Source: Streptococcus constellatus subsp. constellatus (GTDB taxonomy: Bacteria > Bacillota > Bacilli > Lactobacillales > Streptococcaceae). From it: a DNA stretch of 64,000 nucleotides. The notes beneath the pieces were generated by a model. That model had not been told where the DNA came from, ran no database searches, and saw only the letters and a program-made list of their open reading frames with translations. The stretch is from positions 248,001 through 312,000 of the forward strand of contig NZ_AP014647.1 of the NCBI RefSeq assembly GCF_023167545.1, read 5' to 3'. Position numbers and translations under genes: made by a program. Below are positions 18,702 through 32,736 of the stretch, piece by piece; positions within the stretch are counted from its first letter, which is position 1, and every line of letters starts with the position of its first letter.

Positions 18702-19646
18702 TTAAAATAATTTTTTGTGAATGAGGTAAACTGTCAGTGAAACACTGATCGCAAAGGCGATGAAAATAATAATCCAAAAAGCATGTGGCTCCCCATTGAG
18801 TGGTAAGTCATTGTTTTTGAAATTCATTCCATAGGCTGAGAAAATCATAGTTGGAATGGACATGACAATCGTCACTAAAGCTAGAGCTTTCATGATGTTA
18901 TTTTGATTATTTGAAATGATAGAAGCAAACGTATCTGTCATACTGTGCAAGATATTTCCATAAATATCTGCCATCTCAATTGCCTGTTGAGTTTCGATGA
19001 GTGTATCTTCTAGCAAATCCTCATCTTCCAAATATTTTTTGATATTACTTGTAGCACTGGTTAATTTTTTTATTACACGCTCATTGGTTTTTAAGGACGC
19101 TTTGAAATAGACAATCGTTTTTTCAAGTTCCATGAGTTCAATTAGTTCTTCATTCCGAGTTGATTTGTGTAGCTGACTTTCAATTTGCTCGCTTTTACGA
19201 TCAATGGAACGAAGCGCTGTCAAATACAGCTCGGCGTTTCGATAAAGAATTTGGAAAATAAAGCGAGAACGCATAAACGTATAGAAATTACGTAATCGTC
19301 GATTAATAAAAATATCAAGTAATGGAAGTTTTTCCAAACAGGTAGTAATAATCGCATCTTCAGTGATGATAATTCCCAGAGGAATGGTGACATAGTAAGT
19401 CTGATTATTTCGCTCCTCTGTAATTGGAACATCCACGATAATCAAAGTATATTCATCTTCGATGGTAACACGAGACATTTCCTCTGCGTCAAGGGGTGCT
19501 CGTAAGTCCGTAATATCAATGTCAAAGGCATTGGAAATTTCAGTAGACTCACTTTGAGAAGGGTTGACTAAATTGATCCAAGTCCCCGACTCAAGTGTAT
19601 CAATTTCTTTAAATTCAGTTGTTGTTGATAGAAAGACTTGTTTCAT
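18702..19646 (-). CDS. corA: CorA-family magnesium/divalent cation channel
   Basis: 314 residues. A long cytoplasmic alpha/beta and coiled-coil domain is followed by two C-terminal helices. The pore signature YGMNF stands at the end of the first helix (TMIFSAYGMNFKNNDLP). The family forms homopentamers that take up Mg2+. The gene is divergent from uvrA across a short intergenic region. Confidence 0.9.
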   Translation of the reverse strand: MKQVFLSTTTEFKEIDTLESGTWINLVNPSQSESTEISNAFDIDITDLRAPLDAEEMSRVTIEDEYTLIIVDVPITEERNNQTYYVTIPLGIIITEDAIITTCLEKLPLLDIFINRRLRNFYTFMRSRFIFQILYRNAELYLTALRSIDRKSEQIESQLHKSTRNEELIELMELEKTIVYFKASLKTNERVIKKLTSATSNIKKYLEDEDLLEDTLIETQQAIEMADIYGNILHSMTDTFASIISNNQNNIMKALALVTIVMSIPTMIFSAYGMNFKNNDLPLNGEPHAFWIIIFIAFAISVSLTVYLIHKKLF

Positions 19647-19728
19647 GTTTTCCTCCTTCAGTTATTTGCACACCGTACTATTATACTATAAAATTCCGAG
19701 TTTTTGGGTAAAAGATTGAAGAAAATTT

Positions 19729-19737
19729 TGTTATAAT
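19729..19737 (+). promoter_or_regulatory. Extended -10 promoter of uvrA
   Basis: TG-T-TATAAT, 32 nt before the ATG. No convincing -35 hexamer is present. I see no clear DinR/LexA-type box here. Confidence 0.55.
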
Positions 19738-19768
19738 AGAAAGAAGTTTAAAATAAAGTGTGGTAAGA

Positions 19769-22594
19769 ATGCAGGATAAAATTATCATTCATGGAGCACG
19801 AGCTCATAATTTAAAAAATATTGATGTTACGATTCCGCGGGACAAACTGGTTGTAGTGACTGGTTTGTCTGGTTCGGGCAAGTCTAGTTTAGCTTTTGAT
19901 ACTCTTTACGCAGAGGGACAACGGCGTTATGTGGAAAGTCTGTCGGCTTATGCTCGTCAATTTTTGGGTAACATGGAAAAACCGGATGTGGATTCAATTG
20001 ACGGTCTTAGCCCTGCTATTTCTATTGACCAAAAAACGACTAGCAAGAATCCTCGTTCAACAGTCGGAACAGCTACAGAAATCAATGATTACCTCCGTTT
20101 GCTCTATGCGCGTGTGGGAACTCCATATTGTATCAATGGGCATGGAGCCATTAAAGCTTCTTCTGTAGAACAAATCGTCAATCAAGTTTTGGAATTACCC
20201 GAACGTCAGCGATTACAAATTCTAGCGCCAGTTATCCGTAAGAAAAAAGGACAGCACAAGACAATATTTGATAAAATCCAAAAAGATGGGTATGTACGAG
20301 TGCGCGTGGACGGGGACGTTTATGATGTAACCGAAGTCCCAGAGCTTTCTAAAACGAAAAAGCATGATATCGAAGTAGTGGTAGACCGGATTGTCATTAA
20401 GGGCGGTGTACGCAGTCGTCTCTTTGACTCGGTAGAAGCGGCTCTTCGTCTGGCTGAAGGCTATGTGGTGATTGATACGATGGATGGAAAAGAGTTGCTT
20501 TTTTCCGAGCACTATGCCTGTCCAGTCTGTGGCTTTACGGTTTCTGAGCTAGAACCGCGCCTTTTCTCTTTTAATGCCCCATTTGGGTCCTGCTCTGACT
20601 GTGACGGCTTAGGTATCAAGTTAGAGGTTGATTTGGATCTTGTAGTGCCTGATAGTAGTAAAACATTACGTGAAGGAGCTCTAGCACCGTGGAATCCAAT
20701 TTCTTCTAGTTATTATCCGCAAATGTTAGCTCAGGCGATGGAAGCCTTTGGCATCGATATGGATAAGCCTTTTGAGGAATTGAATGAGGAAGAAAAACAG
20801 CTGATTTTCTTTGGCTCAGATGGTCGGGAATTCCATTTTCACTATGAAAATGAATTTGGTGGCGTGCGGGATATCGACATCCCTTTTGAAGGAGTAGTAA
20901 CCAATATCAACCGCCGCTATCATGAAACTAATAGTGATTTTACCCGTAGCCAAATGCGACTTTATATGAATGAGTTGACTTGTGCAAGTTGCCATGGTTA
21001 TCGACTGAATCCACAAGCCTTGTCTGTTAAAGTAGGCGGTGAAAATGGTCTCAATATTGGTCAAGTGTCTGATTTGTCTATTGCAGATCATTTAGAATTA
21101 CTTTCTCATCTGACTTTGACTGAAAATGAAGTGGCCATTGCAACACCGATTATCAAAGAAATCCGAGATCGCTTGACTTTTCTGAATAATGTCGGGCTTA
21201 ATTACTTGACACTATCTCGTTCTGCTGGAACTCTATCAGGTGGTGAGAGTCAGCGGATTCGCTTGGCAACTCAAATTGGCTCCAACCTTAGTGGAGTCCT
21301 TTATATCTTAGATGAACCGTCTATTGGCTTGCACCAGCGGGATAACAATCGCTTGATTGCCAGTCTCAAAAAAATGCGTGATTTGGGCAATACTCTCATC
21401 GTAGTTGAACATGACGAGGACACCATGCGCGAGGCTGATTGGTTGATTGATGTTGGACCTGGAGCAGGTGTTTTTGGTGGTGAAATTGTTGCGGCAGGCA
21501 CTCCAGAGCAAGTTGCAAAAAGCAAGAAATCAATTACAGGTCAGTATTTATCGGGTAAACGTGAAATTCCACTGCCATTGGAGCGCCGCGTAGGAAACGG
21601 CCGCTTTATTGAAGTCACAGGTGCGCGCGAGCACAATTTGCAAAACATCACGGTCCGCTTCCCGTTGGGAAAATTTATAGCCGTGACAGGGGTTTCCGGT
21701 TCTGGGAAATCGACCTTGGTTAATTCCGTTTTGAAAAAAGCAATCGCTCAAAAACTCAATCGTAATTCAGACAAACCGGGTAAATTCAAAAATATTTCAG
21801 GAATTGAGCATATTGATCGTTTGATTGATATTGACCAGAGCCCGATTGGCCGAACACCAAGATCTAATCCAGCGACGTATACTGGCGTCTTTGATGATAT
21901 TCGCGATCTCTTTGCTCAGACTAACGAAGCCAAGATTCGTGGGTATAAAAAAGGGCGTTTCTCTTTCAATGTGAAGGGGGGGCGCTGCGAGGCCTGCTCT
22001 GGGGATGGGATTATCAAGATTGAGATGCACTTTTTACCAGATGTTTATGTCCCTTGTGAGGTTTGCCATGGAACACGGTACAATAGTGAAACCTTGGAAG
22101 TGCACTACAAGGAGAAAAATATTGCTCAAGTTTTGGATATGACGGTCAATGATGCAGTGGAATTTTTTAAGCATATTCCTAAAATTGAGCGGAAACTTCA
22201 GACCATCAAAGACGTAGGACTAGGATATGTAACGTTAGGACAACCTGCCACAACTCTGTCTGGTGGGGAGGCTCAGCGGATGAAACTAGCCAGCGAACTT
22301 CACAAGCGCTCAACAGGTAAGTCTTTCTATATTCTGGATGAACCAACTACAGGTCTGCACACGGAGGATATTGCGAAACTTCTCCAAGTGCTATCACGTT
22401 TTGTAGATGATGGCAACACGGTTCTCGTCATCGAGCATAATTTGGACGTTATTAAGACGGCCGATCACATTATTGACCTTGGACCAGAAGGTGGTATTGG
22501 TGGAGGTACTATTATTGCTACTGGTACACCAGAAGAAGTAGCTGCAAACTCTGTTAGCTATACTGGCCAGTATCTAAAAGGAAAGTTAAAATAA
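19769..22594 (+). CDS. uvrA: UvrABC excinuclease subunit A
   Basis: 941 residues, the normal length. The DNA damage recognition ATPase of nucleotide excision repair, acting as a dimer with UvrB. Two ABC modules: Walker [10 protein letters not shown] at 32-40 and GVSGSGKST near 640, with signature [12 protein letters not shown] and [12 protein letters not shown]. Two zinc modules: CPVCG...CSDC and CEAC...CEVC. The ATG at 19769 gives the family N-terminus [14 protein letters not shown]; an in-frame GTG three codons earlier is possible. Confidence 0.97.
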   Translation: MQDKIIIHGARAHNLKNIDVTIPRDKLVVVTGLSGSGKSSLAFDTLYAEGQRRYVESLSAYARQFLGNMEKPDVDSIDGLSPAISIDQKTTSKNPRSTVGTATEINDYLRLLYARVGTPYCINGHGAIKASSVEQIVNQVLELPERQRLQILAPVIRKKKGQHKTIFDKIQKDGYVRVRVDGDVYDVTEVPELSKTKKHDIEVVVDRIVIKGGVRSRLFDSVEAALRLAEGYVVIDTMDGKELLFSEHYACPVCGFTVSELEPRLFSFNAPFGSCSDCDGLGIKLEVDLDLVVPDSSKTLREGALAPWNPISSSYYPQMLAQAMEAFGIDMDKPFEELNEEEKQLIFFGSDGREFHFHYENEFGGVRDIDIPFEGVVTNINRRYHETNSDFTRSQMRLYMNELTCASCHGYRLNPQALSVKVGGENGLNIGQVSDLSIADHLELLSHLTLTENEVAIATPIIKEIRDRLTFLNNVGLNYLTLSRSAGTLSGGESQRIRLATQIGSNLSGVLYILDEPSIGLHQRDNNRLIASLKKMRDLGNTLIVVEHDEDTMREADWLIDVGPGAGVFGGEIVAAGTPEQVAKSKKSITGQYLSGKREIPLPLERRVGNGRFIEVTGAREHNLQNITVRFPLGKFIAVTGVSGSGKSTLVNSVLKKAIAQKLNRNSDKPGKFKNISGIEHIDRLIDIDQSPIGRTPRSNPATYTGVFDDIRDLFAQTNEAKIRGYKKGRFSFNVKGGRCEACSGDGIIKIEMHFLPDVYVPCEVCHGTRYNSETLEVHYKEKNIAQVLDMTVNDAVEFFKHIPKIERKLQTIKDVGLGYVTLGQPATTLSGGEAQRMKLASELHKRSTGKSFYILDEPTTGLHTEDIAKLLQVLSRFVDDGNTVLVIEHNLDVIKTADHIIDLGPEGGIGGGTIIATGTPEEVAANSVSYTGQYLKGKLK

Positions 22595-22603
22595 GATTTA
22601 AAA

Positions 22604-22762
22604 GAGGCTGGGACAAAAGTCCGACCTCAAATATAAAAAGCGAACAAAACTAGTTTTCTGGTAATCAGAATTCTGCTTTATTCGCTTTTCGCATTTAATT
22701 ATAGATTAGAAGGGCTTAATAATTAAGATTTTTAAAAATTGAAATCTTTTTGTCCCAAACTC
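22604..22762. repeat. MITE-like hairpin repeat with IS1182-type ends
   Basis: 159 bp. The left end reads GAGGCTGGGACAAAAGTCC and the right end, reversed, GAGTTTGGGACAAAAAG, so the ends pair. An inner stem AAAAGCGAA / TTCGCTTTT is nested inside. The left end matches the inverted repeat of the IS at 60.6-62.3 kb at 17 of 19 bases. It doubles as a strong terminator region after uvrA and lies just past the end of the convergent nucleotidyltransferase gene. Confidence 0.65.
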
Positions 22763-22851
22763 TTTTTTATAATAAATTACGAATTTTTTCTTTTATAAAT
22801 GGGTTAAGAGAATAGTGTTTATCCAGATATTCTAGGAGTGCTTGAGCAGAC

Positions 22852-23523
22852 TCAGAAATGCGTTCGTAACCTTGCAAAAAAGTGAGGCAATTGCTTGGCT
22901 TCCTTGGGATAACCTTCTTCAAATCGTCTGTTGGTATTAAAGACATCTATAAAATTAGATTTAGAAGTTGTTTCCAAACTGATTAGTTCAGTCCAAAGCT
23001 TGACGGATCTGTTTTGGATGAAATCATAAGCAGCTAATTTTTCGCCTCGCTGATAGCGACCTAGCCCTAAATATAGATTACATGAAATTTCTCCCAACAG
23101 CCATTCACAGTCTCTGTTTTCTTTTGATGGCAGTCTTTGTGGCTGACAGATTGTTTCATCAAAACCGACCTCCTTCCAGATAATCTTGCCTTCAGCGAAG
23201 GGAATGTTTGCTAGTTCATGAGCTTCAAAGACAGCAAATTCACAAAAAACATCATCTTCAAATAGAACTTTATGTCCATCTACTGTATTTTGGTAGTGAA
23301 ATGCAATTGGTTCTAGCTTACTTAACCAGGTTAGGTCTTGGATATAGGTCTGCTTGTAACCATCTTTTACAATAACAAAGAAGTCTAAATCTGAGTACTG
23401 ATCCAATCGTTCTCTTTCTGTTCCGCAAGAACCAAGTGCCAGCAAAGCTAGTGCTTGGTTCGAATCTTTTAGAGACTGACCAATCTCATCTAGTCTTTGT
23501 AACAGTAATTCTGTTTTATTCAT
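22852..23523 (-). CDS. Nucleotidyltransferase-domain protein, C-terminus frameshifted
   Basis: 223 residues. The N-terminal nucleotidyltransferase-fold motif is LALGSCGTERERLDQYSDLDFFV, with the GS and DxD positions of the Pol-beta superfamily. From memory the overall layout resembles lincosamide nucleotidyltransferases, but resistance should not be assumed. The frame ends soon after an A6 run (22876-22881). Dropping one base opens a second frame (QGYERISESAQALLEYLDKH...) that continues to a stop at 22767, giving about 250 residues. This is either a real frameshift, a phase-variable tract or a sequencing error. The catalytic N-terminal part is intact. Confidence 0.65.
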   Translation of the reverse strand: MNKTELLLQRLDEIGQSLKDSNQALALLALGSCGTERERLDQYSDLDFFVIVKDGYKQTYIQDLTWLSKLEPIAFHYQNTVDGHKVLFEDDVFCEFAVFEAHELANIPFAEGKIIWKEVGFDETICQPQRLPSKENRDCEWLLGEISCNLYLGLGRYQRGEKLAAYDFIQNRSVKLWTELISLETTSKSNFIDVFNTNRRFEEGYPKEAKQLPHFFARLRTHF

Positions 23524-23632
23524 ATCGTTACCTCATTCTTTCTTGTTTAACAAAAATTATACATTTAGCGCTTTCAAATGTCAATTTCATCTAATCCTAG
23601 CTATATAGATTGTATTATTTTCGGTATTTTTT

Positions 23633-23641
23633 TGCTATAAT
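23633..23641 (+). promoter_or_regulatory. Extended -10 promoter of pepP
   Basis: TG-C-TATAAT, 30 nt before the pepP ATG. Confidence 0.55.
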
Positions 23642-23670
23642 AAATTGAATCATTTTACGGAGGTTTTCTC

Positions 23671-24732
23671 ATGTTATCAAGAGTTGAAAAATTTGAAGTA
23701 GCCTTAAAACAGACAGAGTGTGATGCTGTCTTAGTAACCAATTTGAAGAATATTTACTATCTGACGGGTTTTAGCGGAACAGAAGCGACGGTTTTTATTA
23801 GCAAAACGCGACGGATTTTTTTGACAGATTCCCGCTACACCTTGATTGCCAAAGGTGTGGTCAAAGGATTTGATATTATTGAAACGCGTGATGCTTTGGG
23901 GGAAATCGCTAAAATTATCGGGGACGATAAGTTAGAAAAAATTGGTTTTGATGATCAAGTGTCCTATGCTTACTTCGAGATGCTGAAACGCGTGTTTGCA
24001 GCCTATAAACTGATAGCTATGAGCAGTTTCATCGAGAATCTACGCATGATAAAAGATGCGGAAGAAATTGATACGATTCGAAAAGCTTGTCAAATTTCCG
24101 ATCAAGCCTTTCTAGATGTATTAGACTTTATCAAACCAGGTGAGACAACTGAGTTGGCAGTTATGAACTTTTTAGATGCTCGCATGCGCAAACTTGGTGC
24201 TTCAGGTGCGTCTTTTGACTTCATCATCGCCTCAGGATACCGTTCTGCCATGCCTCATGGAGTAGCTAGTGAGAAAGTGATTCAAACTGGTGAAACCTTG
24301 ACGATGGACTTTGGTTGTTATTACAATCACTATGTTAGCGATATGACACGAACTATTCATGTAGGTCATGTGACGGATGAGGAGCGTGAGATTTATGATA
24401 TTGTCTTGCGTGCCAACAAGGCTTTGATTGATCAAGCCAAGGCTGGAGTCAGTCGTATTGACTTTGATCGGATTCCACGTCAGATCATCAATGATGCGGG
24501 TTACGGAGCTTATTTTACTCATGGGATTGGTCATGGAATCGGGCTTGATATTCATGAAATTCCTTACTTTGGTAAGTCCTCTGAGTCGATTGAAACAGGG
24601 ATGGTTTTAACAGATGAGCCAGGTATCTATCTGGATGGTAAATATGGCGTCCGTATTGAAGATGATCTTGTCATCACGGAAACGGGTTGTGAAGTATTGA
24701 CTCTTGCCCCAAAAGAGCTAATTGTGATTTGA
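23671..24732 (+). CDS. pepP: Aminopeptidase P / Xaa-Pro peptidase (M24)
   Basis: 353 residues. Cytoplasmic M24 metallopeptidase cutting X-Pro bonds at peptide N-termini. A creatinase-like N-terminal domain (1-130) precedes the pita-bread catalytic domain. Metal ligands are visible in MDFGCYY and SDMTRTIH (Asp), GIGHGIGLDIHE (His), TDEPGIY (Glu) and VRIEDDLVI (Glu). It lies 58 nt upstream of efp, a common Firmicutes pairing that fits proline metabolism next to a factor relieving proline stalling. Confidence 0.9.
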   Translation: MLSRVEKFEVALKQTECDAVLVTNLKNIYYLTGFSGTEATVFISKTRRIFLTDSRYTLIAKGVVKGFDIIETRDALGEIAKIIGDDKLEKIGFDDQVSYAYFEMLKRVFAAYKLIAMSSFIENLRMIKDAEEIDTIRKACQISDQAFLDVLDFIKPGETTELAVMNFLDARMRKLGASGASFDFIIASGYRSAMPHGVASEKVIQTGETLTMDFGCYYNHYVSDMTRTIHVGHVTDEEREIYDIVLRANKALIDQAKAGVSRIDFDRIPRQIINDAGYGAYFTHGIGHGIGLDIHEIPYFGKSSESIETGMVLTDEPGIYLDGKYGVRIEDDLVITETGCEVLTLAPKELIVI

Positions 24733-24790
24733 GAATTGTCAATCTTTATGATAAAATAAAGAGAAATCTATTTTAAAAGAGGTAATAATA

Positions 24791-25351
24791 ATGATTGAAG
24801 CAAGTAAGCTGAAAGCTGGTATGACGTTTGAAACAACGGATGGGAAATTGATTCGTGTCCTTGAAGCAAGCCACCATAAACCAGGTAAAGGGAATACTGT
24901 TATGCGTATGAAACTACGTGATGTACGTACAGGTTCAACTTTTGATACAACTTACCGTCCAGAAGAAAAATTTGAACAAGCGATTATTGAAACACGTCCA
25001 GCACAGTACTTATACCAAATGGATGACACGGCTTATTTCATGGATACAGAGTCATTTGAACAATATGAAATCCCAGTAGCAAATGTAGAGCAAGAATTGA
25101 AATTTATCCTTGAAAATTCAGAAGTGAAAATTCAATTCTACGGAAGTGAAGTTATTGGTGTTACGGTTCCAACGACCGTAGAATTAGTTGTAACAGATAC
25201 ACAACCTTCTATCAAAGGAGCAACAGTAACAGGTTCTGGTAAACCAGCTACTCTTGAAACGGGTCTCGTAGTAAACGTACCAGACTTTATCGAAGTCGGA
25301 CAAAAATTGATTATCAATACGCAAGAAGGAACCTACGTTTCTCGTGCATAA
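24791..25351 (+). CDS. efp: Elongation factor P
   Basis: 186 residues, the standard length, with three beta-barrel domains. EF-P helps ribosomes through polyproline stretches. The loop that enters the peptidyl-transferase centre is HHKPGKGN at about 28-35, with a lysine in the modifiable position. The C-terminal signature [29 protein letters not shown] is typical. Start with AAAGAGG upstream. Confidence 0.97.
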   Translation: MIEASKLKAGMTFETTDGKLIRVLEASHHKPGKGNTVMRMKLRDVRTGSTFDTTYRPEEKFEQAIIETRPAQYLYQMDDTAYFMDTESFEQYEIPVANVEQELKFILENSEVKIQFYGSEVIGVTVPTTVELVVTDTQPSIKGATVTGSGKPATLETGLVVNVPDFIEVGQKLIINTQEGTYVSRA

Positions 25352-25460
25352 TTTATTCTAAGAACTAGAAGTTCTTAATTACTATTAAACGGGGACTTGG
25401 AGTCTAGCAATCATTGAACAGACTCCCAGAATATCTTTGTGTCTTAAGAAAGGACAAGTT

Positions 25461-25850
25461 ATGGCAACTGAACAATTAGGCGAAATCGTTATCGCACCAC
25501 GTGTCTTAGAAAAAATTATTGCTATTGCAACCGCTAAAGTAGATGGTGTTTACTCTTTCGCAAATAAAAGTATGTCTGATAACCTTGCAAAACGTTCTTT
25601 AGGACGTGGTGTCTATCTTCATACCGCCAGTGACGGCGAAGTAACTGTTGACATTTATTTATATTTAGAATACGGTGTAGGTGTTCCAGCGGTAGCAGTG
25701 GCTATTCAGAAAGCAGTGAAAAGTGCTGTTTCTGATATGGCAGAGGTTGAATTATCTGCAGTGAACATTCATGTAGCGGGTATTGTGCCTGAAAAAACAC
25801 CAAAACCAGATTTAAAAGATTTGTTCGATGAGGATTTCCTCAATGACTGA
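25461..25850 (+). CDS. Asp23/Gls24-family envelope stress protein
   Basis: 129 residues. LGEIVIAPRVLEKIIAIATAKVDGVYSF and VDIYLYLEYGVGVPAVAVAIQ mark the Asp23/Gls24 (YqhY-type) family. The ATG at 25461 follows GAAAGGA; an in-frame TTG 24 nt earlier is rejected. In many Firmicutes this gene sits before nusB, as here, where they overlap by 8 nt. YqhY-type members are linked to fatty-acid synthesis control; the role here is inferred only. Confidence 0.88.
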   Translation: MATEQLGEIVIAPRVLEKIIAIATAKVDGVYSFANKSMSDNLAKRSLGRGVYLHTASDGEVTVDIYLYLEYGVGVPAVAVAIQKAVKSAVSDMAEVELSAVNIHVAGIVPEKTPKPDLKDLFDEDFLND

Positions 25851-26268
25851 TGTACAACTGGAAGCAAGAAGAGAACTACGTGAACGTGCATTTCAAGCAT
25901 TAATGAGTTTGGAATATGAAAAAGACATTGTAGAAGCGTGTCGTTTTGCATATCTCTATGATAAAGATATGACAAACGATTCTGATGTGGAACTTCCAGT
26001 CTTTTTATTGAACCTTGTCATGGGTGTTGAACAGTCTAAAAACGAGTTGGATGACAAGCTTAGCCAGTACCTAAAAGAAGGTTGGACTTTGGAACGTCTT
26101 ACATTGATAGAAAAAAATATTCTTCGCTTGGGATTGTTTGAGATGACAGAGTTTAATACCCCTCAACTAGTCGCAATCAATGAAGCAATTGAGCTATCTA
26201 AGAAATTCTCAGATGAAAAATCGAGCAAGTTTATCAATGGTATTTTAAGTAAATTTGTTATAGAATAA
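25843..26268 (+). CDS. nusB: Transcription antitermination factor NusB
   Basis: 141 residues, all-helical. It binds boxA RNA with S10 (NusE) to keep RNA polymerase processive through rRNA operons. ARRELRERAFQALMSLEYEKD and LRLGLFEMTEFNTPQLVAINEAIELSKKFSDEKSSKFINGILSKF (shortened here in meaning, not in gene) match family blocks. The ATG at 25843, with GAGG upstream, gives the usual length; the ATG 15 nt earlier has no ribosome site. An rRNA operon lies 0.9 kb downstream. Confidence 0.95.
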   Translation: MTDVQLEARRELRERAFQALMSLEYEKDIVEACRFAYLYDKDMTNDSDVELPVFLLNLVMGVEQSKNELDDKLSQYLKEGWTLERLTLIEKNILRLGLFEMTEFNTPQLVAINEAIELSKKFSDEKSSKFINGILSKFVIE

Positions 26269-26295
26269 TTTTTAAGAAGAAATGAATATAGAATT

Positions 26296-26324
26296 GAGAG
26301 GACGAATTTCGTTCTCTCTTTTTC
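26296..26324 (+). terminator. Terminator after nusB
   Basis: 11-bp stem GAGAGGACGAA / TTCGTTCTCTC (one G-U pair), almost no loop, then CTTTTTC. Confidence 0.85.
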
Positions 26325-26339
26325 AATTTTTTCGCTGAA

Positions 26340-26367
26340 CAGTTTCAGAAAACCTCTGAAGTTACAG
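26340..26367 (+). promoter_or_regulatory. Candidate ComE-binding direct repeat before comX
   Basis: CAGTTTCAG (26340-26348) and AAGTTACAG (26359-26367) form an imperfect direct repeat. A TAAGAT -10-like hexamer follows at 26401-26406. Activator repeats about 35 nt upstream of a -10 without a good -35 fit a ComE-type early competence promoter. The 19-bp period is shorter than the roughly 21 bp I recall for pneumococcal ComE sites, so this stays tentative. Confidence 0.35.
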
Positions 26368-26483
26368 GGATGCTGCTCACGAGACCCAGAAGAGATGCGC
26401 TAAGATAAAAAATAGATAGAAGAAAACCAAAGGTTTCTCCTTCATGCTATCCTTAAAAGGTAAGTAAAAAGAAGGAGAAGGAA

Positions 26484-26966
26484 ATGGACTTCAAGGAGTT
26501 GTATGACAAGGTGAGAGGGATCGTACTGAAGTGTCGCCGGGAATATTATGTCCACCTGTGGGAGTTAAGTGATTGGGACCAAGAAGGGATGCTGGTCTTA
26601 TATGAGTTGGTGAGTCGCTATCCGCAACTGGTAGAGTCAGAAAGTCGTCTCTATGTTTACTATAAGACCAAGTTCCGTAATCACATCAAGGACATCCTGC
26701 GCAAACAAGAAAGCCAAAAGCGCAAACTAGACCGTCAAGCTTATGAGGAAGTGAGCGAGATAGGTCACAAGCTCAGCCTGAAAGAACTCTATTTGGATGA
26801 ATTGGTGATTCTCCGAGCCCAACTAAAGAGCTATCAAAAGCAGCTAAGTCCAGAGAAACAAGAACAGTATGAGCGCTTACTAGCAGATGAACGGTTTCAA
26901 GGACGCCAAGCGATGCTTCGGGAGTTACGGGCCTACTTACAAGATTACGATGAAAGAAAAAGCTAG
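26484..26966 (+). CDS. comX: Competence-specific sigma factor ComX (SigX)
   Basis: 160 residues. The alternative sigma factor that directs RNA polymerase to late competence genes with CIN boxes. YVHLWELSDWDQEGMLVLYEL and YYKTKFRNHIKDILRKQESQKRK are diagnostic streptococcal ComX blocks covering regions 2 and 4. A GAAGGAGAAGG ribosome site precedes the ATG. The position just upstream of an rRNA operon matches the location of comX copies in other streptococci. A second copy elsewhere in the genome is likely but cannot be seen here. Confidence 0.95.
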   Translation: MDFKELYDKVRGIVLKCRREYYVHLWELSDWDQEGMLVLYELVSRYPQLVESESRLYVYYKTKFRNHIKDILRKQESQKRKLDRQAYEEVSEIGHKLSLKELYLDELVILRAQLKSYQKQLSPEKQEQYERLLADERFQGRQAMLRELRAYLQDYDERKS

Positions 26967-26995
26967 AGGAAAATAAAAAAAGATGAAAAAAAGTA

Positions 26996-27024
26996 TTGAC
27001 AAGAAGAGGAGGAGGTGATATACT
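26996..27024 (+). promoter_or_regulatory. rRNA operon promoter
   Basis: TTGACA, 17 bp, TATACT: consensus-like, only about 30 nt after the comX stop. The leader to 27166 contains a GAAAACTGAACAA stretch typical of rRNA leaders and no gene. Confidence 0.88.
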
Positions 27025-27166
27025 AAGATAGTTGTCGCTTGAGGGCGATAAAGACCTTTGAAAACTGAACAAGACGAACCAATGTGCAGGCGACTGTTGA
27101 GAGACAGTCCGTCAAACAAAAGAAAAATAAATCTGTCAGTGACAGAAATGAGTGAGAGCTCAAACT

Positions 27167-28728
<1,562 letters not shown>

Positions 28729-28778
28729 AAAAATCGGAAGCCATTGAGTTCGTTTTGTTTAGTTTTGAGAGGTCTTGT

Positions 28779-28851
28779 GGGGCCTTAGCTCAGCTGGGAG
28801 AGCGCCTGCTTTGCACGCAGGAGGTCAGCGGTTCGATCCCGCTAGGCTCCA
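28779..28851 (+). tRNA. tRNA-Ala (TGC)
   Basis: 73 nt cloverleaf: GGGGCCT acceptor, anticodon TGC within CTTTGCACG, GGTTCGATCCC T-arm. It lies in the 16S-23S spacer, as usual in streptococci. Confidence 0.97.
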
Positions 28852-29041
28852 TTATCTAGGATGCAAAGAAATGAGATTCTTGTTCAACTAGATAAGATAG
28901 GATAGGTGTTCAACGGGTAAAGAAGTTGAACACGAACCTAATTAGCCCATTGAAAATTGAATAACGATATCAAATAGTAACAAGAAAATAAACCGAAACG
29001 CTGTGAATATTAATGAGTTTATGACTGAAAGGTCAAAATAA

Positions 29042-31942
<2,901 letters not shown>

Positions 31943-32195
31943 TAGATTAGTTACTAAGGGTGTAAAATCCACTTGAGAAATAGGGAATGGGAGTAGTGTT
32001 CGATGAACACCAGACCATTTATCTTTTTTCCAAGGATTTAACCCGAGTACAATTTTATTGAGAACACAGAATGTTTAGTTTATGCTTGAAACGATTTGAG
32101 AGCGTTATTCAATTTTGAGTGGACGAAATATCCAGTGGATGTTTTGGCTTGGGAGATAGAGGAAGCGAAGCTTTTGACCGAGTCCATTCATATAG

Positions 32196-32311
32196 TTAAG
32201 TGACGATAGCCTAGGAGATACACCTGTACCCATGCCGAACACAGCAGTTAAGCCCTAGAACGCCGGAAGTAGTTGGGGGTTGCCCCCTGTGAGATAAGGT
32301 AGTCGCTTAGC
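32196..32311 (+). rRNA. 5S ribosomal RNA
   Basis: 116 nt; TTAAGTGACGATAGCC pairs with the 3' end near GTAGTCGCTTAGC. The CCATGCCGAACACAG loop is present. Confidence 0.95.
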
Positions 32312-32316
32312 ATTTA

Positions 32317-32390
32317 TCCGGCATAGCTCAGTTGGTAGTAGCGCATGACTGTTAATCATGATGTCGTAGGTTCGAGTCCTACTGCCGGAG
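32317..32390 (+). tRNA. tRNA-Asn (GTT)
   Basis: 74 nt: TCCGGCA/TGCCGGA acceptor stem, anticodon GTT within CTGTTAA, GGTTCGAGTCC T-arm. Follows 5S by 5 nt and is part of the operon. Confidence 0.96.
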
Positions 32391-32402
32391 TTGTATATGA
32401 TT

Positions 32403-32433
32403 AGAAATCTTGTTTAAACAAGATTTCTTTTAT
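32403..32433 (+). terminator. rRNA operon terminator
   Basis: Perfect 13-bp palindrome AGAAATCTTGTTT / AAACAAGATTTCT followed by TTTTATT, 12 nt after tRNA-Asn. Confidence 0.9.
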
Positions 32434-32695
32434 TATGTGTTCTTTGTCTGTCTGGGTCTGTGAGGCGGAAGATAAATATCTTCCGCTATGCGGGTGCGTA
32501 TCAAAGGTTATACCTAAAGAACTCCAAACACCCTACAATAACGGTGCTCAAGCCTACCGTAAAGTAAAGGGAGAAAAATATGATACAAAAGGCACATAGT
32601 TTATCACACAAAGTGGAATTGTAAAGCTTGTTACTTTCTCTTCTTTATTTTTTATGGTTCTTGTATAATGTAGCTAAGATATTTCAATGGTAATA
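32434..32695 (+). other. Non-coding gap with a possible gene remnant
   Basis: No intact gene. A perfect 10-bp hairpin GCGGAAGATA / TATCTTCCGC sits near 32463-32486. After it one plus-strand frame stays open to a TAG near 32600 and reads like protein at its end (KELQTPYNNGAQAYRKVK, then GEKYDTKGT). It has no start or ribosome site, and I do not recognise the family. Best described as a possible 3' relic. Confidence 0.35.
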
Positions 32696-32736
32696 AAAAT
32701 TGACTCTATCATGACTGTCATGATAGAGTCAATTTT
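32696..32736. terminator. Long terminator at the end of the aspartokinase gene
   Basis: Perfect 19-bp stem (AAAATTGACTCTATCATGA and its complement) with a 3-nt loop. It overlaps the stop codon of the minus-strand aspartokinase gene and has T/A tails on both strands. Confidence 0.88.
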
